From NCBI GenBank assembly GCA_017399065.1, contig JAFQEL010000026.1, positions 1 through 64,000 of the forward strand: DNA of 64,000 bases. Reading direction: 5' to 3'. This stretch comes from Clostridia bacterium (lineage in GTDB: Bacteria; Bacillota; Clostridia; Oscillospirales; Acutalibacteraceae). Position numbers and translations under genes: made by a program. Below the pieces are notes generated by a model that did not search any database, was not told where the DNA came from, and was given only the letters and a program-made list of their open reading frames with translations. The stretch's first letter is position 1, and every line of letters starts with the position of its first letter. Shown here one piece after another: positions 44,925 through 53,844 of this stretch.

Positions 44925-47201
44925 TTATTCAAAGTTTTCAGCCTGTTTATCAGCTGCTACTTTTTCAGACATTGACTGAATCTGAATCAACTTGTAATAT
45001 TTGCCCTTAAGCGCCATTAGTTCATCATGTGATCCGTTTTCAATAATTCTGCCTTTGTCGACAACCAGTATTCTGTTTGCCTTACGCAAAGTTGAAAGTC
45101 TGTGTGCAATCATAAAGGTTGTTCTGCCGCGTATAACTCTGTCGATAGCATCCTGAATAAGCTTCTCGGTTTCGGAGTCAACGGCGGAGGTTGCTTCGTC
45201 AAAAATCATAAGATTCGGGTTTTTAAGAACAGCTCTTGCTATAGAAAGCCTTTGCTTTTCACCGCCTGAAAGGCCGACGCCACGTTCACCGAGAGTAGTA
45301 TCATATGCATCAGGCAGGCGAGAAATGAACGTATGTGCATTAGCAATATCCGCTGCGTTGATTACCTGGTCAACGTGTGCACCGGGCAACGAATAGGCGA
45401 TATTATTGAAAATCGTATCACGGAACATAAGCGGTTCTTGCTGAACGAAGCCGATTTTTGAACGGAAGAAATCCATATCTATGTCTTTAATATTTATATC
45501 ATCAACAAAAATTTCACCTTCATAATCATCATAAAATCTCATAAGAAGGTTGATTATTGTTGATTTACCCGAACCCGTTGTACCGACGATACCTACAGTT
45601 TCACCGGGTTGGATAACAAAGCTGACGTCATTAAGGATTTTCTTTGAACGGTCAAATGAGAAATTGACATTCCTGAATTCTATTTTACCTTCAAAGAATT
45701 TGGGTGAATTGCCCTCGCCGAAGTTGTGCTCGGGTTCGGCATTGATAATATCGAGTATTTTTTCGGTTGAAGCCAATGCGTTCTGGTAGCTGTCACTGAG
45801 GCTTGCAAAGAAATTGACAGGTGTATAGAACATACTTGCATAAGAAATAAATGAAACAAGTACACCAAGAGTAAGATCGGTATTGTCATTTATGACGTAG
45901 CTTCCGCCGACAAACCAGATTACAAGGGAACCGCAGGTGACAAAGAATGTAATAGCGTTAGGGAAGATGCTTGAAATTTTAGCGGTTGTTTTGTCTTCGC
46001 GCATCCAGTCGTCAACATATCTGTTGAATTTGTTAATGGCATTGTTTTCGTTGGTAAATGACTTAATAACCTTGATACTCGGAATTGTATCGGAAAGAAT
46101 AGTTGATATTGAACTCATTCTTCTCCAAAGTCTTCTGTACATCGGACCGAGTTTACGGCCGAAGAATCTGCTGAGTATCGCAACGATAGGAACGGGAATA
46201 AGAGAGAATAAAGCAAGCTTCCAATTCATTATAACCATTATGATAATAATACCTATCATCATAAAAAGCTGTACAACTGCTTCCTGAGTAATTCTGAGCA
46301 TAAAGTTCTGAAGCTGAGTGGTATCGCTGTTTATTCGGTTAATAATTGAACCGGTAGAAGTTTTATCATAAAACTTCATTGGTAAAAACTGAGCTTTGGC
46401 GTAAATGTCTTTTTTTAAGTCTGCAATGATTTTGTCACCGGCAAGTCTGAGCAAGTATGCACGTAAAGCACCGAGACTGTATTGAAGCAAATATACACCC
46501 AACAATGCAACAATCGTGTATATTAGAAATTGCATATTTTTTTGCGGTATGATATCGTCAACCATCATTTTTGTAATGTACGGCGGTACAAGAGCCATAG
46601 CCGTAGTGATAACAGACAATATAATACTTATTATCAGCATTCTGATATGAGGCTTGATATAACCGTACAGTATGCTTGCAATTTTGCTTTTGCCTTTACA
46701 GTTAAGACAGTCGGCATTAGGAGATGCCAGCTTTCGACCGCATTTGGGACAGAAGCAACGAAGATTGTCGTATGTAATCTTTACAACTTCGGTTTGTTCA
46801 TCAATATCGTCGCCGTCTTTAATATGTCTGATAAAGTCGCCGACTGCATCGCAGAGGTCTGTAGCTGAATAAGTAAATCTGATGAGATCGACGTTTTTTC
46901 CGTCGTTTGTTTTTGCGCGAAATAAAGCGTTACCGTACATTCGCTTTACTTCAGCTTTTTCAATGTCCTCGAACAGCATCATAATACCGCCGTTTTCATG
47001 CAGGTGGTCTATAGCGATTAGTCTGTCGGCACATACAAGCAACAGAGATTCACCGTATTTGCCGTCAAGCTTCAGGTCGCCGACAACTGCCATAAGCGGT
47101 GATGAGCCGCACAGCAATTCGTTTGCCCGTTGTTCAAAAACAGACGGAATCGGTTTGTTGGTCAATAAGGTTTTAACATCCGTATTAATCACCTCATTCA
47201 T
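44925..47201 (-). CDS. ABC exporter with extra N-terminal domain
   Basis: The 758-residue transporter half-unit has three parts. Residues 1-130 form a soluble beta-rich domain (LLLVCADRLIAIDHL). A zinc-ribbon follows (CPKCGRKL...CLNCKGK, about 140-162). Then come a six-helix membrane domain and an ATPase with Walker [11 protein letters not shown], signature LSGGEKQR and Walker B LMIFDEATSAVD. A TTG at 47246 could extend the frame, but it is the -35 hexamer of the promoter, so ATG 47201 is chosen; it lacks a good ribosome binding site. DUF1854 follows. The cargo is unknown. Confidence 0.8.
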   Translation of the reverse strand: MNEVINTDVKTLLTNKPIPSVFEQRANELLCGSSPLMAVVGDLKLDGKYGESLLLVCADRLIAIDHLHENGGIMMLFEDIEKAEVKRMYGNALFRAKTNDGKNVDLIRFTYSATDLCDAVGDFIRHIKDGDDIDEQTEVVKITYDNLRCFCPKCGRKLASPNADCLNCKGKSKIASILYGYIKPHIRMLIISIILSVITTAMALVPPYITKMMVDDIIPQKNMQFLIYTIVALLGVYLLQYSLGALRAYLLRLAGDKIIADLKKDIYAKAQFLPMKFYDKTSTGSIINRINSDTTQLQNFMLRITQEAVVQLFMMIGIIIIMVIMNWKLALFSLIPVPIVAILSRFFGRKLGPMYRRLWRRMSSISTILSDTIPSIKVIKSFTNENNAINKFNRYVDDWMREDKTTAKISSIFPNAITFFVTCGSLVIWFVGGSYVINDNTDLTLGVLVSFISYASMFYTPVNFFASLSDSYQNALASTEKILDIINAEPEHNFGEGNSPKFFEGKIEFRNVNFSFDRSKKILNDVSFVIQPGETVGIVGTTGSGKSTIINLLMRFYDDYEGEIFVDDINIKDIDMDFFRSKIGFVQQEPLMFRDTIFNNIAYSLPGAHVDQVINAADIANAHTFISRLPDAYDTTLGERGVGLSGGEKQRLSIARAVLKNPNLMIFDEATSAVDSETEKLIQDAIDRVIRGRTTFMIAHRLSTLRKANRILVVDKGRIIENGSHDELMALKGKYYKLIQIQSMSEKVAADKQAENFE

Positions 47202-47217
47202 ATGTTTATTCGCTGTT

Positions 47218-47246
47218 ATTTTTGCAGTAATTTTTTTAATTGTCAA
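47218..47246 (-). promoter_or_regulatory. promoter of ABC-DUF1854-darA genes
   Basis: On the minus strand perfect TTGACA (47246-47241), 17-base spacer, AAAAAT (47223-47218). The predicted start near 47211 would leave only about ten bases before the ATG, so the mRNA may be nearly leaderless. Confidence 0.45.
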
Positions 47247-47277
47247 TGCTTTTTTAAAAAATTTTAAAATAAAATCT

Positions 47278-47312
47278 AAAAAAAATAAAACCGTCGATTT
47301 ATCGACGGTTTT
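47278..47312 (-). terminator. terminator after sugar symporter
   Basis: A perfect 12-bp stem, aaaaccgtcgat (47287-47298) with atcgacggtttt (47301-47312), followed on the minus strand by ATTTTTTTT. Confidence 0.85.
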
Positions 47313-47324
47313 ACATAATCAATA

Positions 47325-48863
47325 TCAGTTGTTAGAAATGTTTTCGTTTGCATTATCGACAGATTCCTGCATGAGTTTACGACGTTCGTAAAGCTCGCGG
47401 TACATTCTGTCTTTCTTTTCGCCCTGAAGGTCGTAGAAGAGCTGAGGAATAACGCTGAGAATACCTGTAACAACAGGAAGGAGAGTACACATCCAGAAAA
47501 GTGCGTGACGTGCTCTCTGTGTCTGGTTGCCGACTGTAGCGTTGGGATCATAACCAAACTGCTTGAAGAGCAGAGGCTGGATAGCACCTTTAGCAGTGCC
47601 TACCATCTTTGTAACAAGACCCTTTGCAACACCTGTCATACCTTCAGTTCTGAAGCCGTTCTTCCACTCACCGTAGTCGATAGCTTCGTTTCTCATTTCC
47701 TCGGGAATAACCTTACGGATACCCCAGAAGAACATCCAGATAGTTTCACGAAGCATAAATGCCGGAATCATAACTGCAAGGTTTTCGTAACCCTTTTTAC
47801 CCTTTATGTTGATAAGTTCACCTGCACCGTAAACACCAAGCATCAGGACGCTGTCAACATGTGAACCTGCAATCCAAAGTGCTTTAGTTGAGAATTTCTT
47901 ACGTGCCCAAGGAACATATGAGTAGGAGAGGGGAGAGACAACAGCACCGGGAATACCGACGACTGTTGACATAGATGCAAAGTTAAGAACGTTGATGTAG
48001 TAAAGGTTTGTACCGGAATTAAGGCTGAATGCACCGAGGAATTCGGAAAGTGTGATAAGAAGAAGGGGCTTGTTAGTGATAACCGACTTGATACCGCTGA
48101 AGATACTCGGACGCTCAACAGTCTGCATAACTCTTTCTTTAGCAACAAAAGCATAGAACAGAGCAAAGAGACCGGATACAACAGCGGTAATAACACCGCC
48201 GAGTACAAACATTCTGTTATAACCGTTCTGCCAAGCAACATTGTTCGCAATCTCAAGAGCCTGATTTTTATCGCTGTTGATATAAATATCGATAAGAAGA
48301 CCCATAAGAATTTCCGGTGCTTTCTCAATGAAGCCTGAAAGAAGGTTTGCCATAGTGATAAGACGGGTTCTGTCGACAATATTTGGTGTAATTGTCGCTG
48401 TCATACCCTGACGAACTATTGAAATAAGAGAAGTTGCCAGATTGGAAAAAATCTGTAGCACAAGATAAATCGCAAAACGCGACATATTAGAGCCGACACC
48501 CTGAGTGCCGAAGAACATTGGCAAAGCCCAATATACGACTGTTAAAAATACACCGGGAACGGCATAAATAACAAGCCAGGGTTTGAATTTACCCCAACGG
48601 GTACGGGTTTTGTCAACAATAGCAGCAAGCAAAAGGTCGTTGATAATATCCCAGACACCGATAACGCTGTTGGTGATTGACTGCAGAACAAGGTCAATCT
48701 TGAGGATGTTCATTTTGAAAACATCATCGTATTTACCAATGTTAAAACTCTGCGCAATATCATCGAGTATGTAAGCAAAAGTTTCTTTTGTGCCTACATA
48801 ACGTCTGTTTAGCGACTTTTGTGCTTCAGTTGCAGTTGTGTTGTTTGCAGGTTCAGCTGACAT
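47325..48863 (-). CDS. GPH-type sugar:cation symporter (MFS)
   Basis: The 512-residue protein has about twelve membrane segments and belongs to the glycoside-pentoside-hexuronide (GPH) group, containing NSVIGVWDIINDLLLAAIVDKTRTRWGKFKPW, the family's conserved loop after helix 2 (quoted here only to its position at about 59-90; core DKTRTRWGKFKPW). The neighbours araA and araD point to L-arabinose or an arabinoside as substrate. GGAGG precedes the ATG and a strong promoter lies between it and araA, so it is expressed separately as well. Confidence 0.8.
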   Translation of the reverse strand: MSAEPANNTTATEAQKSLNRRYVGTKETFAYILDDIAQSFNIGKYDDVFKMNILKIDLVLQSITNSVIGVWDIINDLLLAAIVDKTRTRWGKFKPWLVIYAVPGVFLTVVYWALPMFFGTQGVGSNMSRFAIYLVLQIFSNLATSLISIVRQGMTATITPNIVDRTRLITMANLLSGFIEKAPEILMGLLIDIYINSDKNQALEIANNVAWQNGYNRMFVLGGVITAVVSGLFALFYAFVAKERVMQTVERPSIFSGIKSVITNKPLLLITLSEFLGAFSLNSGTNLYYINVLNFASMSTVVGIPGAVVSPLSYSYVPWARKKFSTKALWIAGSHVDSVLMLGVYGAGELINIKGKKGYENLAVMIPAFMLRETIWMFFWGIRKVIPEEMRNEAIDYGEWKNGFRTEGMTGVAKGLVTKMVGTAKGAIQPLLFKQFGYDPNATVGNQTQRARHALFWMCTLLPVVTGILSVIPQLFYDLQGEKKDRMYRELYERRKLMQESVDNANENISNN

Positions 48864-48896
48864 CTGTAAACCTCCTATTTTGCATTATTATTCTGA

Positions 48897-48925
48897 ATTA
48901 TACCATACTTTGTTGTTTATGGCAA
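48897..48925 (-). promoter_or_regulatory. promoter of the sugar symporter
   Basis: On the minus strand TTGCCA (48925-48920), a 17-base spacer and a perfect TATAAT (48902-48897), 34 bases before the start at 48863. Confidence 0.65.
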
Positions 48926-48960
48926 TAGTAAAAACAAAATATGTAAAATTTTTGTCGTAT

Positions 48961-50406
48961 TTAATGCCAAACAGCATCGCCGACCATTAATTTAAATTCA
49001 AAATCATTGAAATTTGTAGTGTCATCAATAACTACACATTCAATGCCGGCCATACGTGCATAGTCGATAATATGTTCTTTTGTCAGTGAGTAGCTTAGTA
49101 CTGAGTGATGTGCACCGCCTGCAAGCAACCAGGCTTTTACGCCGCTTTTAAAATTTGGAAACGGCTTCCACATTGCACTGGCTACAGGAAGATTGGGCAT
49201 TTCTTTTTCGGGCTTGATACATTCAACCTCAGCACATATAAGTCTGAGGCGATTACCTATATCTACAAGCGAAACGGCAATTGCTTTACCCGGTTTAGCG
49301 TTGAATATAAGTCTTGCAGGAGGCTCTCTGTCGCCGATGCCAAGCGGTTGTACATCAAGTTTGATTTCTCCATCGGCAATTGTCGGGCAAACCTCAAGCA
49401 TATGAGCACCGAGTATTGACTCATTACTCTTAGTGAGGTTGTAAGTGTAATCCTCCATAAAGGCAGTGGAATCATTGTCTGCCATTGTTTTGAGAGCTCT
49501 GGTAAGTGCTGCTGTTTTCCAATCACCCTCAGCACCGAATCCGTAGCCTTTTGCCATCATTCGCTGTGCACTTAAGCCGGGAAGCTGCTTCATACCGTGA
49601 AGGTCCTGAAAGTTTGTTGTAAAAGCAGTGCAACCGGTTTTGCTAAGGAATCTTTCAAGTGCAATTTCATATTTGGCTTGCTCTTTAACAGCTTCAAGAT
49701 CTTCAGTTATAATGGTATATTCTTTTTTGTATTTCTCAACAAGTTCAGTTGCTTCGTCATCTGAAACCCTATTTATTTCATCGACTAAATCGCCGATGCC
49801 GTAATAATCAACACTCCATCCGAGTTTTGCCTGCGTAGTAACCTTGTTACCCTCGGTTACCGCAACATCTCGCATATTATCGCCGAAACGGCAGACTTTT
49901 AATTTGCTGCCTTCAGCAAATGCTTTTGCAGCATTTACCCAGATTCTGATTTCATTAATTGCATCTTCATCTTGCCAGTGACCAACAACCTCTTTGCGAC
50001 TTTTACGCATAAGAGCATAGATGTGGCTGTGCTCTCTGTCACCGTGAGCAGACTGATTGAGATTCATAAAATCCATATCAATAGTCTCGTAGGGGAGAGC
50101 TTCATTAAACTGAGTGCTGAAATGAAGAATAGGTTTATCAATTGTTTTAAGACCGTCAATCCACATTTTTGACGGGGAAAAAGTATGCATCCAGGTGATA
50201 ACACCGATACAGTTATCATCAGCGTTTGCATCGCGCATTACTTTAGTTATTTCCGGTGAAGTAGTGACAACAGGCGTACAGATAACTTCTGCACCGATCC
50301 TGTCGTTGAGATAATCTGCGATAATCTTGGAATCTTCGGCAACTTGTCTGAGTGCATCATCACCGTAAAGATGTTGACTTCCTGTTATAAACCAAACATT
50401 GCTCAT
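48961..50406 (-). CDS. araA: L-arabinose isomerase
   Basis: The 481-residue enzyme converts L-arabinose to L-ribulose. It starts WFITGSQHLYGDDALRQV, with the conserved WMHTFSPSKMWI (about 90-101) and FNEALPYETIDMDFMNLNQSAHGDRE region. Metal-binding glutamates and histidines fall in GFGAEGDWK and in GAHMLEVCP. The start follows AAGGAG by eight bases. Ribulokinase (araB) is not in the window. Confidence 0.94.
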   Translation of the reverse strand: MSNVWFITGSQHLYGDDALRQVAEDSKIIADYLNDRIGAEVICTPVVTTSPEITKVMRDANADDNCIGVITWMHTFSPSKMWIDGLKTIDKPILHFSTQFNEALPYETIDMDFMNLNQSAHGDREHSHIYALMRKSRKEVVGHWQDEDAINEIRIWVNAAKAFAEGSKLKVCRFGDNMRDVAVTEGNKVTTQAKLGWSVDYYGIGDLVDEINRVSDDEATELVEKYKKEYTIITEDLEAVKEQAKYEIALERFLSKTGCTAFTTNFQDLHGMKQLPGLSAQRMMAKGYGFGAEGDWKTAALTRALKTMADNDSTAFMEDYTYNLTKSNESILGAHMLEVCPTIADGEIKLDVQPLGIGDREPPARLIFNAKPGKAIAVSLVDIGNRLRLICAEVECIKPEKEMPNLPVASAMWKPFPNFKSGVKAWLLAGGAHHSVLSYSLTKEHIIDYARMAGIECVVIDDTTNFNDFEFKLMVGDAVWH

Positions 50407-50418
50407 AATAAAATCTCC

Positions 50419-51108
50419 TTATTTCTGACCGTAATAGGCATTGGCACCATGCTTACGGTAATAATGTTTATCAAGTGTATATTTATTTATGGGTTTAGCG
50501 TCAGGATTAATTGATTTCATACTAATTGCCATTTTTGCAACTTCTTCCATAACAACTGCATTGTGTACAGCTTCAGCAGCATCTTTACCCCAGGCAAACG
50601 GACCGTGATTTGCAACAACTACTCCGGGGATTGCGACAGGATCAAGGAGTTTAAATGCCTCAACAATTACCTTGCCCGTATTAAGCTCGTAATCACGTTG
50701 TGTTTCGGCGGCAGTAAGCTCACGTGTGCAGGGAATAGAGCCATAGAAATAGTCGGCATGGGTTGTACCGTAAGCTTCTATAGGCATTCTCGCCTGAGCA
50801 AAAGCAGTTGCATAAGTTGAGTGGGTATGTATGATGCCACCCGCATCTTTGAAGTTGCGATAGAGATATAAATGTGTCGGCGTATCGCTTGACGGATTAA
50901 GGGCACCCTCAATAATGTTGCCGTCAAGATCAACAACAACCATCTTGTTGGGGGTAAGCATGTCATATTCGACACCTGAGGGTTTGATTACAACATAACC
51001 GGTTGCTCTGTCGATTGCAGATACGTTACCCCATGTAAATGTTACAAGATCGTATTTAGGAAGCATCAAATTCGCTTCACATACCTGTTTTTTAAGCAGT
51101 TCTAACAT
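50419..51108 (-). CDS. araD: L-ribulose-5-phosphate 4-epimerase
   Basis: The 229-residue class II aldolase-fold epimerase produces D-xylulose 5-phosphate. Zinc ligands are in [14 protein letters not shown] and in NHGPFAWG; the phosphate site includes SGVEYDML and NPSSDTPTH. The ATG begins immediately after the stop of the upstream DUF6886-like gene, and AGAGG lies inside that gene. It is 12 bases ahead of araA. Confidence 0.92.
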   Translation of the reverse strand: MLELLKKQVCEANLMLPKYDLVTFTWGNVSAIDRATGYVVIKPSGVEYDMLTPNKMVVVDLDGNIIEGALNPSSDTPTHLYLYRNFKDAGGIIHTHSTYATAFAQARMPIEAYGTTHADYFYGSIPCTRELTAAETQRDYELNTGKVIVEAFKLLDPVAIPGVVVANHGPFAWGKDAAEAVHNAVVMEEVAKMAISMKSINPDAKPINKYTLDKHYYRKHGANAYYGQK

Positions 51109-51642
51109 TTAATTAACCTCTTGAATTTTATTTTTGGCATAAGCCATACGGCATAAAGACCAATTTAGCGAAGATCTTTTCACATCATTGGCAATTGAAT
51201 GTAAATTATCAGTTATTCTTATTTCAATATTTCTATTTATAAGTTCTCCGAATAAATCTTCAATAACGTATTTGGCAATAGGTTTTTGAATGACCGTCGA
51301 AACATAATAACCTGCAGTTTCATCTTGTAATTTGAAGTTTGAGCAGTCAAATTCATAGATATACAGCTTTGTTTTCTTCATTATTTCATACCAATTATTC
51401 TCAATTACAACAGCATGATTAACCGAAGGTGAAGAAAAGAATTTTTGCGAATCTTCCTCAGTAGTGTAGCTGTTTTTATGATATGTTACACGTGGACAGT
51501 TTCTTGGTGTAAGAAAATTCGGTAGTCTCTTTTCATCAATAGCCCATACTAATCCCACTGATTTATCCAAATCATCTCTGTCAGGTATTCTTGGTATAAA
51601 AATCTCAATATCAGATTCTTCGCTGACATGAAATAGTCTCAT
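51109..51642 (-). CDS. conserved protein, DUF6886-like
   Basis: The 177-residue protein starts MRLFHVSEESDIEIFIPR and has VGLVWAIDEKRLPNFLTPRNCPRV, whose middle (WAIDEKRLPNFL) is the family hallmark. The family (I recognise it as DUF6886) is found scattered in Firmicutes with unknown function. It is wedged between proA and araD without a gap, so it is co-transcribed with proline and arabinose genes for no obvious reason. GGTGAG lies close before the ATG. Confidence 0.6.
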   Translation of the reverse strand: MRLFHVSEESDIEIFIPRIPDRDDLDKSVGLVWAIDEKRLPNFLTPRNCPRVTYHKNSYTTEEDSQKFFSSPSVNHAVVIENNWYEIMKKTKLYIYEFDCSNFKLQDETAGYYVSTVIQKPIAKYVIEDLFGELINRNIEIRITDNLHSIANDVKRSSLNWSLCRMAYAKNKIQEVN

Positions 51643-51657
51643 AAACTCACCGCATAT

Positions 51658-52899
51658 TTATCGTATTTGCCCGTTGCCTCTGATAACAAACTTTGTTGTT
51701 GTAAGCTCGGGTAAACCTATCGGTCCTCTGGCATGTAGCTTTTGTGTTGAAATTCCGATTTCCGCACCGAATCCGAATTGGCCTCCGTCGGTAAACCTTG
51801 TGCTTGCATTGACATACACAGCCGAAGAATTTACAAGCTTTGTAAATTTTTGTGCGGAAGTATAATCGGAAGTAATAATAGCTTCGCTGTGACCTGTAGA
51901 GTATGTGTTTATGTGTGTTATTGCTTCTTCAACACTTTCAACTGTTTTAACAGACATCTTGTAGTCGAGATATTCTTTTCCCCAGTCTTCTTCAGTGGCA
52001 AGTGAAATATCAATTATTTTTCCAGCATATTCGTCGCCGCAAAGCTCAACGTTCTTTTCATCAAGCTTTGCTTTGATTGCCGGCAGTGCTTTTTCAGCAA
52101 TATCTTTATGAATTACAAGACTTTCTGCGGCGTTGCAAACGGAAGGTCTTGATGTTTTAGCGTTGAAAATAATATCGGCTGCCATATCAATATCAGCAGT
52201 TTTATCAACATAGATGTGGCAATTGCCGACACCGGTTTCAATAACAGGCACTGTGGCGTTCTGAACAACGGAATTAATAAGACCTGCACCGCCGCGGGGG
52301 ATGAGAACATCGATATAACCGTTGAGCTTCATAAGTGCATTGGCAGTCTCACGGGAGGTGTCTTCAACGAGCTGAATACAGTTTTTGTCAAGACCGACTG
52401 ATTCTATAGCATTCCGCATAATATTCGCCGTAGCGATATTAGAGTTGATTGCTTCTTTGCCGCCACGAAGAATTACGGCATTGCCTGATTTCAGACAAAG
52501 AGCAGCTGCATCAATTGTGACATTCGGACGTGCTTCATAAATTACAGCGATTGTACCCATTGGTACAGCTACTTTTTCAATATTAAGTCCGTTAGGTCTG
52601 GTTGAGCCGTTCTTAATGACGCCGACAGGGTCGGGGAGAGCCACGATTTCAAGTACGCTATCGGCTATATCTTTTATTCTTGATTCGCTGAGAGCCAGTC
52701 TGTCAAGTAACGAATCTGACATACCGTTTGCCTTACCGTTTGCAAGGTCTATAGCATTGGCATCGATTATATCTTGTTTGTTTTCAATAAGAGCAGCAGA
52801 AATTGCTGTTAATGCTCTGTTTTTTAAAGCGGTTGATGCATCGGCAAGTGTAAGCTGTGCAAACTTGGCGTTTTTACCTAACTGAATTATGTATTCCAT
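51658..52899 (-). CDS. proA: gamma-glutamyl phosphate reductase
   Basis: The 413-residue enzyme reduces glutamyl 5-phosphate to the semialdehyde, step two of proline synthesis. Residues GTIAVIYEARPNVTIDA (about 114-130) and the catalytic cysteine region SRPSVCNAAESLV (about 248-260) are present. GGAGG precedes the ATG. It directly follows proB, and the DUF6886-like gene begins 15 bases after its stop. proC is not in the window. Confidence 0.94.
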   Translation of the reverse strand: MEYIIQLGKNAKFAQLTLADASTALKNRALTAISAALIENKQDIIDANAIDLANGKANGMSDSLLDRLALSESRIKDIADSVLEIVALPDPVGVIKNGSTRPNGLNIEKVAVPMGTIAVIYEARPNVTIDAAALCLKSGNAVILRGGKEAINSNIATANIMRNAIESVGLDKNCIQLVEDTSRETANALMKLNGYIDVLIPRGGAGLINSVVQNATVPVIETGVGNCHIYVDKTADIDMAADIIFNAKTSRPSVCNAAESLVIHKDIAEKALPAIKAKLDEKNVELCGDEYAGKIIDISLATEEDWGKEYLDYKMSVKTVESVEEAITHINTYSTGHSEAIITSDYTSAQKFTKLVNSSAVYVNASTRFTDGGQFGFGAEIGISTQKLHARGPIGLPELTTTKFVIRGNGQIR

Positions 52900-52902
52900 T
52901 GA

Positions 52903-53685
52903 TTAAGCCTCCGATTTGACAAAATGAGTACCGACCTTATGACCATCTATAAGTCGGTAAATATCGTCGGGATTTTCACCGTTAATAATATAGGTATCAA
53001 TGTGAGCTGCTGTTGCTTCTTTTGCGGCGTGTATTTTTGTAATCATACCGCCGGTACCTCTGTTGGTACCGCTTCCGCCGGCTAAAGATTCAATTTCCTC
53101 GGTAATTTCTTTAATGACGGGAATAAGCTGTGCATCCTCATATTCCATCGGGTTTTTATCAAAAAGACCGTCGGTATCCGTAAGGATAATAAGCTTATCC
53201 GCTTTGATAAGCTTTGCAACCTGAGCTGAAAGATTGTCGTTATCACCGTAAACAATTTCGTCAACAGCAACTGAGTCGTTTTCATTAATTATCGGGATTG
53301 CACCGTACTTGAAAATGTGCTCAAATGCGTTAACAAGATTGATTTGTCGTTCGTCGTTTTCGATATCGCTTTTGGTAATCAGCAGCTGACCTACAGTACA
53401 ACCGAGCTCACCAAAAAATTTATCATACATAAACATAAGCTCACATTGACCTATACAAGCGGCAGCCTGCCTCTCGGGAGTTGTTTCAGGGCGGCTTTTG
53501 AGCCCTAATTTACCGACACCTACACCTATAGCACCTGACGTTACCAATACTATTTCACATCCGCTGTTATGTAAATCAGCCAGTGTGCGTACCAGCGACT
53601 GCATTCTTCGTATATTGGCTTTGCCGGTTGCGTATGTTAGCGTTGACGTACCAACCTTTATTACTATTCTGTCGTTCTTTTGCAT
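52903..53685 (-). CDS. proB: glutamate 5-kinase without PUA domain
   Basis: The 260-residue kinase phosphorylates glutamate to start proline synthesis. The amino acid kinase domain is complete: RIVIKVGTSTL at the start, VTSGAIGVGVGKLG, and NENDSVAVDEI with LTDTDGLFDKNP. The C-terminal PUA domain of about 100 residues found in E. coli ProB is missing, as in other short ProB proteins. The ATG follows AAGGAAG; a longer frame covers the promoter and is rejected. Confidence 0.92.
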   Translation of the reverse strand: MQKNDRIVIKVGTSTLTYATGKANIRRMQSLVRTLADLHNSGCEIVLVTSGAIGVGVGKLGLKSRPETTPERQAAACIGQCELMFMYDKFFGELGCTVGQLLITKSDIENDERQINLVNAFEHIFKYGAIPIINENDSVAVDEIVYGDNDNLSAQVAKLIKADKLIILTDTDGLFDKNPMEYEDAQLIPVIKEITEEIESLAGGSGTNRGTGGMITKIHAAKEATAAHIDTYIINGENPDDIYRLIDGHKVGTHFVKSEA

Positions 53686-53716
53686 AGAATTACACTTCCT
53701 TATATTTATCCTATCA

Positions 53717-53744
53717 ATTATATCATAGTAAGCTTTGTTGTCAA
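53717..53744 (-). promoter_or_regulatory. promoter of proB operon
   Basis: On the minus strand perfect TTGACA (53744-53739), a 16-base spacer and perfect TATAAT (53722-53717), about 32 bases before the start codon. With tight gene spacing it can drive proB, proA, the DUF6886-like gene, araD and araA. Confidence 0.75.
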
Positions 53745-53787
53745 TCATCTAATTTACAAAATATATTAATGAAATACATTTTGAATA

Positions 53788-53817
53788 TTGACAAATAAAT
53801 TACTATGGATTTATAAT
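53788..53817 (+). promoter_or_regulatory. promoter of aminotransferase
   Basis: Perfect TTGACA (53788-53793), an 18-base spacer and perfect TATAAT (53812-53817), 28 bases before the start at 53845. Confidence 0.75.
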
Positions 53818-53844
53818 TAACTCATTATGAAAGGGGATAGTACC

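Noticed and set aside
52903-53748. Longer proB start at 53748
   Set aside because: The extra 21 codons cover the -10 and -35 elements of the promoter.
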